From assembly GCA_963921195.1 (NCBI GenBank), contig OY992537.1, forward strand, positions 46,195,943 through 46,259,942: DNA of 64,000 nucleotides, written 5' to 3'. Below are positions 22,701 to 34,700 of the stretch, piece after piece. The first letter of the stretch is position 1. Each line of letters begins with the position of its first letter. Below the pieces are notes generated by a model that saw only the letters and a list, made by a program, of their open reading frames with translations, made no database searches and was not told the DNA's origin. This DNA comes from Pegoplata infirma. Lineage: Eukaryota > Arthropoda > Insecta > Diptera > Anthomyiidae. A program made the position numbers and the translations under genes.

Positions 22701-25700
22701 GTTAAAAAAAAATACTAGTTTGCGCTTATGATATACTACCACAATTTTATAATTTTTATACACTCCAACCACAGTACAGGGGTATTCTCACTTCGAAATA
22801 TCGGTTGGGGACCCCACAGAGAATATATATTAGTAATCCATGACAGAACCTAAGACATTCTTGCGATGTGCATCCGTCCGTCTGTAAAAACCATGATGCA
22901 GTCCAAGCCAAAAGAGCTAGACCCCTGAAGTTCGGCAAGAATATCTCTTATGTTACTGGTAAGGTTAAGTTTGAAGATGAGTAAAATCGGATCAGGGGAG
23001 AAAGGTGCCCCTTGAAGAACTAAAACAACCCCTGAAAAATAAAAATTTTTACGAGTTTTTTTGCAGGTCATAGACCTGCACTTGGATCAAGGGTATTATA
23101 AAACTCAATTTTTTTAGGTTATGAGGAGAAGGAAAGGAGATAGTAGAGTTTATGAACATTTGATAAGAAATTTTCCAAACTGTATCTGACTAGAAAGAAA
23201 ACTTAAAGATTTATATGTTAGAAAAATTTCAAAGTCCAGCACTTTTACATGGTGACTACACCATTTCCAATTGTATTTTAAAAATTTCCAAATGTATTTT
23301 ATAATTGTCCAAATATATTTTAAAATTGTCCAAATATATTTTAAAATTGTCCACATTAATTATTAAATTGTCCAAACGTATTTAAAAATGGTCAAATATA
23401 TTTTAAAATTGTCCAAATGTATTTTAAAAATATCCAATAGTATTTAAAAAAATTCCAAATGTATTTTAAAATATTCTACATAGAATTATACATAGAATAT
23501 TTTAAAATACATTTGGAAAATTTTAAATACAATTGGACAATTTTAAAATACATTTGGACAATTTTAAATACATTTGGAAAATTTTAAACTACATTTGGAC
23601 AATTTTAAAATATATTTGGACAATTTTAAAACACATTTGGACAATTTTGAAAATATATTTCGAAATTTTCAAAATTCAATTGGACAATTTTAAAATACAT
23701 TTGGAAATTTTTAAAATACATTTGGAAAATTTTAAACTACATTTGGACAATTTTAAAATACATTGGACAATTTTAAAATACATTTGGAAAATTTTAAACT
23801 ACATTTGGACAATTTTAAAATACATTGGACAATTTTAAAATACATTTGGACAATTTTAAAATACATTTGGAAAATTTTAAACTACATTTGGACATTTTTA
23901 AAAACCATTTGGACAATTTTAAAATACATTTGGACAATTTTAAAATTTATTTGGACAATTTTAAAATATATTTGGACAATTTTAAAATACATTTGGACAA
24001 TTTTAAAATACATTTGGATAATTTTAAAATTCATTTGGACAATTTTTAAATACATTTGGAAATTTTTAATATACAATTGGAAATGGTGTAGGAAGGTGTA
24101 CAAGGGGGAAGTAGAGGGTATAAAAGATTTGGAACAGCCGAACTTAGTACTCTCAATTGTTTTCTTTCGCCATTTTTTTTTTAATTTTCGCAATAAAATA
24201 TGTTTTCTTTTTTATTCCAATAAATCTTTTAACAGCATTGTAAAGGGTATCAAAATATTCGTCAAGTTTGAATCCTTTTTACTTGTTTCTCTAGATTTGG
24301 ATTTTCAAAATGTTGTGTCCTTTTTGTAGCTGCATGTAATATTGCTCATTTATAATTTCTGTATTTTCTTGTATTTTATTTGTTTTTTCTTATTGCAGAA
24401 AACCGAATATAGTCCAGAGTTAAGTGGTTTACTTGAAAATTTACATGTATCACTTGGTTCAACATTGGGTTTACCTCAAAGTGGTAAGTTATGTAATGAT
24501 ATGCAAATTTGTTTTCATTTTTTTGTTTTACCCAAAAAAAACTCATACTTGGAAGAGGATAGCAAAATGCTGCTCTGTAGTTCCTTTTGAATATATGTAT
24601 GCAGTTAACTATTTGTTGGTTATTTTTGATGTCAAAATGATAAATGGATTAAAAATTCATTAAAAGAGTTGCAAAAGAATATCTATATATATAAAAGAGT
24701 GTGGTGACCAGCGTTGCCAGAATTTGAAAACAAAAAAAGCTAGATTTTTTCAAAAAACCCGCTAAAAAAAGCTAAAAAAGTTGAAAAAAAGCTAAAAAAT
24801 AAAGCTAAACTTTTTTTAATTGATTTAAATTAGCTTTTTCTTCGATTGAATTGCAAAATAGGGATCTGTTTTTCCTTCTATAGCATATTTGGGACTTAAA
24901 TTATGCTTATTAATAAACAAAATATTAAAATATAACAAATCTTTATAAATTTGAAAAAAATTTGTTTCCGAAAATTTCGAATGTAGGTACATATAAATAA
25001 GTATTAAAAATAATACAATCAAGAAAGTCTTTAATGTTAACAAATTCAAATTGCATTTCAGAAATTTCAAAACGTTGTGTATAAATTTCCAAATAAATCA
25101 AAGAAATTTTCAAATTCAATTTAGATTTTTTTTGGATTGCATTTCAGAATGTATTTCAAATTGATTGAATTACATTTTCAAATAAAGTTTAGAAATTTAG
25201 GAAAAATTGGAAGTGGAAATTTCTTTTATAATTTCTGAATATCTAGAAAAACAGTTAATGAATACATCAACACTTTCCCAACAATTTTTCAGAAAATACA
25301 AACAATAATAAAAAAATTTACAAATACATTTCAGAAATCTTCATTTATATTTTAAAATTTTTTAATTTTATTTCACAAAATACTAAATATGTTTCAGAAA
25401 CTATGTTGCAATTTTCATTTTCTCAAATTTATATTTAAGAAATTTCTAAATACATTTAAAATTTTTTTTTTTTAAGTTTAAAAAAATTTCAATTACTTAT
25501 AAAATTCTGAAAAAATTTAAAATAAAAAAAACTTCTTAAAACTCATTTAGACAAACTTTAAAATATAAATAGTTATATGTTTCTGAAAATAAATGTGTTT
25601 TTGAACACAATTAGAAATTTTTCAAGTAAAAATTAACGTTTTTTCTCTTTTTACATTGATATTTAATGAAAAAAAGTTTAAAAAAAGTCTAAAAAAAGCT

Positions 25701-28700
25701 AAAAAAAAGCCAAAAAATTTTCAAAAAAAGCTAAAAAATCCGCTTAAAGCTAAATGCAAAATTTTCCCGCTAAAAATTTTAAAAAAAGCTAAATCTAGCG
25801 GGAAAAAAGCTAAATTGGCAACGCTGGTGGTGACTGACTGACTGACTGATTGGCAATAATCATCGCCCAGCCCAAACCGCTGAAGCTAGAGACTTGAAAT
25901 TTGGAATGTAGGTTCGGCTCCCGACAAAACCACCCACTAAGAAGGGATTTTTGGAAATTCCGATTCTAAGGGGGGCAAAAGGGGGAAAATAGGGCCCTTT
26001 GGGGGATTTTGTATCTTTTGAACTAATAGTCCTAGAAACTTCAAATTTGAACTCTAGGATCCTCTCGCGGAAATAAAATTTCGGAAAAAATTTTTTTGGA
26101 AAATTCCGCCTCCAAGGGGGGAAAAAGGGGGAAATAGGGCAAATTGTTACATTTTTTATATTCTAAACAAATGCTCCCAGAAACTTGAAATTTGAAGTCT
26201 AGGACCCTCTCGCGGAAATAACATTTTGGAAAAAGTAATATTTTGAAAATTCCGTTTCTAAGGTGGGGGGGGAGGGGGAAAATAGGGCAAGTTGGTACAT
26301 TTTGTATCTTCTGAACTAATGGTCCTACAATCTTGAAATTTTAAATATAGGATACTCTCGCGGAAATAACATTTTGAAAAAAGTACTTTTTTGAAAATTT
26401 CGGTTTTAAGGGGGACAAAAAGGGGGAAAATAGGGCAATTTGGTGAATTTTGAACTAATGGTCCTAGAAACTAGATATTTGAACTATAGTATCCTCTCGG
26501 GGAAAAAACATTTTTTTACTAAAATTTTTTCACTCAAAATTTTTTTTCACTCAAAATTTTTTTTCACTCAAAATTTTTTTTCACTCAAAATTTTTTTTCA
26601 CTCAAAACTTTTTTGCACAAATTTTTTTTTCACTCAAAATTTTTTTTTACAATTTTTTTTTTTTACAATTTTTTTTTTTTTTACAATTTTTTTTTTCACT
26701 CAAAATTTTTTTTTTTACTCAAAATTTTTTTTCACTCAAATTTTTTTTCACTCATAATTTTTTTTCACTCAAAATTTTTTTTCACTCAAAAATTTTTTTT
26801 CATTCAATTTTTTTTCACTCAAAATTTTTTCACTCAAAATTTTTTTTCACTCAAAATTTTTTTTCACTCAAAATTTTTTTTCACTCAAAAATTTTTTTTC
26901 ACTCAATTTTTTTTTCACTCAATTTTTTTTCACTCAAAATTTTTTTTCACTCAAAAATTTTTTTTACTCAAAACTTTTATTTACTCAAAATTTTTTTTCA
27001 CTCAATTTTTTTTACTAAAAATTTTTTTGACTCAATTGTATTTTATTCTTCAGTTTTTTTACTCAATTTTTTTACTTAAATTTTTTACTTAGAAGGTGTT
27101 TTCACCCAAATTTTTTTTACTCAATTTTTTTTTACTCAAAATTTTTTTCGCTTAATTTTTTGACTCAAATTTTTTACTCAATTTTTTTTCTCATTTATTT
27201 TTTTATTTTTGGGAATTTATTGATTTAATCACATAAATTTAGGGGGAAATAGGACAATTTTGAACACCTTCTGAACTAATGGCCCCAGTAACCTAACATT
27301 TAGACTATAGGATCTCTCGCGGAAATAATACTCTAAAGAAAGTATTTTTTTTTTTAATAAGAAGGGGAAATGGGGGGAAATGGGGGGAAATGGGGGGAAA
27401 TGGGGAAAAAGGGCAATTTGGTACATGTTCTATATTTTGACCTAATGGTCCTAGAAACTTAAAGTTTGGACTATAAGATCCTCTAACGGAAAAAACATTC
27501 TGAAACAAAGTTTTTTTTTAATTCTGATTCTAGGGGGTTGAAAGGGGGAAAGTAGGATAGGTACATTTTGTATCTTCTGAACTAATGGTCCTAGAAACTT
27601 AAAAATTTGGACTATATGATCCTTTCACGGAATTTATGTTCTGAAGAAAGTATTTTTTGAAAATTTTTCATTCAAATTTGGGGGGTGGGGAAATAGGACG
27701 ATTTTGAACATTTTCTATATTGTGAACTAATGGTCACAGAAACCTGAAATTTGGACTATCTTTTTTCTGACCTAATGGTTCTAGATACTTAAAGTTTGGA
27801 TTATAAGATCATCTCGCGGAAAAAACATTCCGAAACAAAGTTTTTTTTTCAATTCCGCTTCTAGGGTGGAAAAGGGGGATAATAGGACAATTTGGTACAC
27901 TTTGCATATTCTGAAGTAATTTTCACAAAAACTTAAAAATTTTGATTATGAGATCCTTCGCGGAAATAACATTGTAAAGAAAATTCTATTTTGAAAATTT
28001 GGCTTCTAAGGGCGAAAAAGGTGGAAAGTATGGTAATTTTGTGTCTGCTGAACTAATGGTCGTAGATCCTTGAAATTTGGACTGTACGATCCTCTCGCGG
28101 AAATAACTTTCTGAAAGAAGTACTTTTTTGAAAATTCCGGTTTGTATCTGCTGAACAAATAGGACTGCTCGATCCTCTCGCGTGGACTGCACGATCCTCT
28201 CGCCGAAATAACATTCTGAAAAAAGTAATTTTTTGAAAATTCCGCTTTAAAGGGTGAAAAAGGGGAAGGTAGGGCAATTTTGTATCTGCTGAAAATATGG
28301 TCCTAGATACTTGAAATTTGGAGTGAACGATCCTCTCGCCGAAATAACATTCTAAAGGAAGTACTTTTTCAAAATTCTGGGGGAAAATGGGGTAAAGTAG
28401 GACAATTTTGCATCTGCTGAACTAATGGTCCTTAATACTTGAAATTTTGACTGTACGATCCTTTCGCGAAAATAACAGTCTTAAAGAAGACCTTTTTCAA
28501 AAATTCCGCTCCAACAAGGAAAAAGGGGGAAGTAGGGCAATTTTGTATCTGCTGAACTAATGGTCCTAGATACTTGAAATTTGAACAGTACAATCCTCTC
28601 GCGGAAATAGTATTCTTAAGAAAGTACTTTTTGAAAATTCCGTGGAAAAAGGGGGTGAGTGGGGTAATTTTGAATCTGCTGAACTCATGGTCCTAGATAC

Positions 28701-31700
28701 TTGAAATTTCAACTGAACGATCCTCTCGCGGAAATAACATTGTTAAAGAAAAACTTTTTTAAAAATTCCGCTTCTACGGCAAAAAAGGGGGAAAGCAGGG
28801 CAATTTTGTATCTGCTGAACTAATGGTTGTACTGTACAATCCTATCCCGAAAATAACACTCTAAAAGAAGTACTTTTTTGAAAAATTAGTTTTTAAAGGG
28901 GGAAAATGGGGAAAGAAGGGCAGTTTCGTATCTGCTAAACGAATGGTCCCAGAAACTTGAAATTTTAACTCTATGATCCTCTCGCGGAAAAAACAGTTTG
29001 TAAAAAGTAATATTTTGAAAAATCCTTTTATAAGGGTGGGGGTGGGAGAAGAAGGGGTTTAATAGGGCAATTTTGTATCTTCTGAACAAACTTGAAATTT
29101 TGAATCTGGATGCTCTTGCGGAAATTATTTTTTGAAAAATATACTTTTTTGAGAATTTTGGTTTTAAAGAAGCCCAAAAGGGGGAAAATAGGGCAATTTG
29201 CTAAACTTTAAACTAATGGTCTTAGAAACATGACATTTGGAATATGGGATCATATCGCGGCAATAACATTCTAAAAGAAGTACTTTTTTGAAAATTTCGC
29301 TTTTAAGGGGTAGAAAGGGGGAAAGTAGTGCAATTTTGTATATGCTAAAGTAATGGTCCTAGATACTTGAAAATTGGACTCTACGATCCTTGCGGAAATA
29401 ACATTCGGAAAGGAATACTTTTTTGAAAATTCCTCTTTTAAGCAAAGTATTCTGTTCGAGTTCACAGGAAAAAATCTGTTAAACTCCATATAAAAAAAAT
29501 AAATTTTGGCAGCGCGAGGAATTATAGGGAAATTGTTAAAAAAAGTTTTCACCCATTTTTATTATACAAGACAATTTAAATTGGCATGAAAAAGTGACAT
29601 TTCAGTTTTGTTATGATCGTTTCTTTCTTATAATTGTAAAAATGTTTTGATTTTTAAATGTCTTATTACGATTTAAGGCGTTGAAAGTTTAAGTGAAATT
29701 TTCACCGTAAAAAACAGAGTACTAAGCTTTAAGGGGAAAAAGAGGGAAAAATAGAGCAATTTTGAATCTGCTGAACTAATGGTCCTAGATACTTGAAAAT
29801 TGGACTGTACGATCCTCCCGCGGAAATAACATTCGGAAAGAAATACTTTTTTAAAAATTCTTCTTTTAAGGGGGAAAAAGGGGAAAGTAGGCCAATTTTG
29901 TATCTGCTGAACAAATAGTCCTAGATACTTGAAAATTGGACTGCACGATCCTCTCGTGGAAATAAAATTCGAATGGGGGACTTTTTGGAAAATTCCGCCT
30001 CTAAGTGGGAAAAGGGGGAAAGTAGAACTAATGGTCCGGGAGACTTGAAATTTGGACTGAACGATCTTTTCGCGAGAATAACATTCTGAAAGAAGTACTT
30101 TTTTAAATATTCCGATTTTGAGTGGGAAAAGGGGAAAAGTAGGGCAATTTTGTATCTGCTGAAATAATGGTCCTATATACTTGAAATTTGGACTGTACGA
30201 TCCTCTCGCGGAAATAACATTCTCAAGGAAGTACTTTTTTGAAAACTCTACTTTTAAGGGGGGGGGGGGAAGTACTTTTTTTTTTAATTCTGATTCTACG
30301 GGGGGAAAAGGGAGAAAGTAGAGCAATTTTGAATCTGCTGAACTAATAGTCCTACATACTTGAAGTTTGGACTTTACGATCCTCTCGCGGAAAGAACATT
30401 CTAGAAGAAGTACTTTTTTGAAAGTTCTCCTTCTAAAGGGGGAAAAGGTGGAAAGTAGGGCAATTCTGTATCTGCTGAACTAATGATCCTAGATACTTGA
30501 AATTTTAACTGTATGATCCTCTTGCGGAAATAACATTTTAAAATAAGTCCTTTTTGTAGAAAGTTCTGCTTCTAAGGGGGAAAAGGCGGAAAGTAGGGCA
30601 ATTTTGTATCTGCTCAACTTATGGTCCTAGATACTTGAAACTTAGACTGCACGATCCTCTCTCTTGGAATTAACATTCTGAAAGAAGTACTTTTTTAAAA
30701 TTGCTGAACTAATGGTTCTAGATACTTGAAATTTGGCTGAACGATCCTCTCGCGGAAATAACATTCTTAAGAAAGTACTTTTCCAAATTCTGTGGGAAAA
30801 AGGGGGAAAGAAGGGCAATTTTGAATCTGCTGAACTAATGGTCCTAGATTCTTGAAATTTGAACTGAACGATCCTTTCGCGAAAATAACATACTTAAAGA
30901 ACTTCCACTTCTATGGGAAAAAAGGGGAAAGTTGGGCACTTTGGGGGATTTTGTATCTTTTGAACTAATAGTTTTAGAAACTTGAAATTTGGACTCTATG
31001 ATCCTCTCGCGAAAAAAAAACTAAAAAAAATATTTTTTTGAAAATTCCGCCTCCAAGGTCGGGAAAATAGAGCAAATTGGTACATTTTTTATCTTCTGGA
31101 CAAATGGTCCCAGAAACTTAAAATTTGAATTCTAGAATCCTCTCGCGGAATTAACATGCGGAAAACAAAATTTTTTGAAAATTCCGCCTCCAAGGGTGGG
31201 AAAAGGGGAAAATAGGGAAAATCGGTAAATTTTTTATCTTCTGAACAAATGGTCCCAGAAACGTGAAGTTTGGTCTTTAGAATCCTCTCGCGGAAACAGC
31301 ATTCAGAAAAAAAATTGTTTGAAAAATTCCTCCTCCACGGTGGGAAAGGGGGGGAAATAAGGAAAATCGGTACATTATTTATCTTTTAAACAAATGGCTC
31401 CAGAAACTTGAAATTTGAACTCTAGGATCATCTCGCAAAAAAAACATCTTGAAAAAAGTAGAAGGGGGAAACTAGGGCAATTTTGTATCTTCTGAACTAA
31501 AACTTTAAGTTTTGATCCTCACGCGGAAATAATTTTTTGAAAAATACACTTTTTGAAAATTTTGGTTTTAAGGAGGGCCAAGAGGGGGAAAATAGGGCAA
31601 TTTGGTAAATTTTAAACTAATGGTCTTAAAAACATGACATTTGCAATATAGGATCATCTCGCGGAAATAACATATTGAAAGAAGTACTTTTTTGAAAATT

Positions 31701-34700
31701 ACTTTTTAAAGGGGGAAAGAAGGGCAATTTTTTATCTGCTGAACTAATGGTCCTAGATATTGAAGTTTGGACTGTACGATCCTCTCGCGGAAATAACATT
31801 ATGGAAGAAGTACTTTTTTGGAAAAATCTACTTCTATGGGAGAAAAAGAGGGAAAGTAGGGCAAATTTGAAATTTGAATCTTCTTGCGGAAACAACATTC
31901 TAATGGAGGTACTTTTTTGAAATTTCGCTTCTACGGGAAAAAAAGGGGGAAATTATGGCAATTTTGTATCTGCTGAACTAACGGTCCTAGATACTTGAAA
32001 TTTGGAGTGTACAATCCTCTCGCGGAAAAAACATTCTGAAAGAAGTACTTTTTTGAAAATTTTGTTTTATAGGTGGAAAAGGGGGAAAGTAGGGCAATTT
32101 TGTATCTGCTGAACTAATGGTCCTAGATACTTGAATTTTGAACTGTTTTGTATCTGCTGAAATAATGGTCGTATATACTTAAAGTTTGGAGTGTACTATC
32201 CTATCGCGGAAATAACATTCTGGAAGAAGCACTTTTTTAGAAAATTCTGCTTCTAAGGGGGAAATTGGGGAAAGTAGGGCAATTTTGTATCTACTAAATT
32301 AATGGTCCTAGATACTTGAAATTTGGACTGTACGATCCTTTCGCGGAAATAACATTCTAAAATAAGTACTTTTATGAAAATTCTGCTTCTAATGGGGAAA
32401 AAGGGAGAAAGTAGAAATACTTAAAATTGGTACTTTACGATCCTCTTGCGGAAATTACATTCTGGGAAAATAATTTTTTTAATTTTCGCTTCAATTTGGT
32501 ACACATTGTTCCTTATGCACTAATGTTCCTTTAAACTTAAAGTTTGAGCTATGGGATCGTTTCGCCAAAATAAAATTTTTTGCAACTTTAAATCTACTCA
32601 AAATATAATATTTTAAAGGTCGAAACTAACAATTTTTATGTTTAATTAAAAAATAGTAAGAATTTGAAGTAATAAAGTTTTTTTTTTTTTACAGCTAACC
32701 GGTAACGAAGTACCGGGCGAGTTAGCTAGTAAATGTATAAATGAAAGATCAAAAAAATAATTTATGTTTAAAGTTGAACTTAAAGACTTTTAATTGTTTT
32801 AAATTTTTAATGTACAGAAAAATATTAAGATAACCCTTTAATGCGAAAATAATTGAAATAGTTAAAAAAAAAATTGATGTCGGTCGTATTATCAAGTCAA
32901 TTAAAAATTTAATACATCTGGTTAAAAATTTTATTAAATTGGTTAACAATTTTAGCGAGACCGCACAGTGAGACAACGCCGGCATTAAATACAAGGAGTC
33001 ATTGTAGAGCTCTGAAATTTTGCACAGGTTACTTTTGAGACAATTCCAGTTTTTTGAAAAAAAAATTATGAAAATACGCCCACTTTTACGCCCACCTCCC
33101 ATACAATCGAAATTTGTAAAATGCCGTATTGTCCGTAATACTTAAAGTATAACTTTCAATTTTGGTATACTTAAATGTTATATTGTTACAAACATTATCG
33201 GAAAAAATTTTGAACTTTGGCCCACTTTTACCCCCACCACCCATACAACCCCAACATAAAAAGTGCCATATTTTCTAAAATATTTTAGGTACAACCTTCA
33301 AATTTGATATTACTGTAATTTATATCATTTCAAATGTTTCATGCAAAAACAACAATAACACGCCCACTATTACGCCCACCTCCCATGGAAATGCAATAAA
33401 AAAGAACAATTTTTTTTTTTTACTCTATCAATAATTTTTTAATATCATCATGGTGTTCTAATTTTTTCAATATGTTAGAGAAATGCTAATCTCTTATCAA
33501 AAGAGATCATTACAAGAACACTCATTATTACTTAACCCAGAAGAATGTGCGCGTTGCATATTTTTTGTATTTTTTTTGTATTTTTTTGTATGTTTAAAGT
33601 ACTTTTGCAAACTTTTGCTATAGTTCCTTTACTTTAAATGAAAGCTGAGACTTCAATCTTTCATTTTATATAAGTCTTCACCTAGGGCGAGGGGCTGCTC
33701 TATATTTCCTAGTCCATTGAAAATGCAAAATGTTCAATTTTTACACCACAATACTGTTGTTAAGAAATTTTTTTTTGTTTTTTTTTTTTTAATTTATTTT
33801 TTCATCTACTCATTCTACAACAACTAAATTAATTAAAAAAATACTTTAAAGTTATATTTATAATGTATTTTTTATTTAATAAGCTTTTGAATGTGACATA
33901 TTGAACTAACATATTTCAAGCGCTTTGGCATAACTCAACTTTGACTTGCTCTAGACCAAAAAGTAATAAAGTTATGAGGCTGAAATTTCAGGGAATTGTT
34001 ACTCATATATCTGTTAATATACTGTGAAAATTTCATCCAAATTGGACGACACGCCAAAACCCAATTTTTGCCGCGGTTACCATAGGGCTGTCTCACTGTG
34101 GACCGCCTTTAGGCATGGAGACCAAAACGTTTCTATTGGGTGTCAAATTGACTAAATAAAATGTTTGTGAAAATAAATAAAAAGTAAAAACACCAAAAAA
34201 TCTCATATATCATCTTATTTCTTCACACAAAAAAAAAAAACTTGTCTAATTACTAGAAAAATTCTCGTAATCCCATTTTACCAATATTTGACAGTTTTCC
34301 TTTATTTTTTAACAAAAAAAAATTGAATCAAAATTTATTTTTTTTTTTGGTTTATTTTACATTTTTTGTAATTTTACATTTTTTGGAATTTTACATTTTT
34401 ATTTATGTACTTTTACAAATTTCCAGATAGTTTTACAAAAAAAATCTAGTAAATTCACGAGAATTCCTTGTAAATTCACGAGAATTCCTTATTGCGCCAA
34501 AAAAGTTGTAAATTTACAATTTTATTGGTAAAAAGCTTGTAAAATTACAAAAAAAAACTTTTAGAGAGGGGAGAGGAAGAAGAATAATGATTACTAGGGA
34601 TGAGATTTTCATGCACTAAAAAATCGAAAATATGCGCTTAAAATATGCGCTAAAAAATTCAAAATATGCACACTCAAAATATTTTGTAGGCAAAAACAAA

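Larger units (their letters stand above)
14299..24398 (+). other. btv intron 2 (10.1 kb)
   Basis: GTATGT to TTATTGCAG. It is filled with foldbacks, low-complexity arrays, a duplicated block, a hAT MITE and a minisatellite, listed separately. The stretch 14299-14660 holds nothing recognisable beyond TATAGAGTATAGAGCATAGAG-like short repeats at about 14403-14430. Confidence 0.9.
24682..32729 (+). mobile_element. Non-autonomous Helitron, 8.05 kb, carrying a minisatellite
   Basis: It has canonical ends: host A|TCTATATATATAAAAGAG at 24681/24682, and CTAG|T at 32726-32730. A 6-bp perfect stem, CCGGTA/TACCGG (32699-32704 and 32711-32716), lies 9 nt before CTAG. No target duplication, as expected for insertion between A and T. 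There is no Rep/helicase coding. After a short (GACT)n (25831-25848) and a GCCCAGCCCAAACCGCTGAA leader, the body is a ~140-bp tandem repeat. It was later hit by a 1.1-kb hAT MITE and contains a 16-bp simple array. Confidence 0.8.

Noticed and set aside
23533..24329. ORFs of 101-188 residues with DNFKIHL / DNFKYIW repeats
   Set aside because: They are translations of a 22-bp minisatellite in several frames and on both strands, with no start context or conserved domain.
26440..27092. Phe/Ser-rich ORFs of 105 and 159 residues
   Set aside because: Pure translations of the (TTTTTTTCACTCAAAA)n array.
29673..30326. 217-residue - strand ORF
   Set aside because: It is read across the ~140-bp Helitron minisatellite. 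The repeated PLKxxFSKKYF / SECYFR blocks follow the unit period.
25870..32500. CRISPR-like array
   Set aside because: Units are contiguous, diverged tandem repeats without spacers, in a eukaryotic intron.
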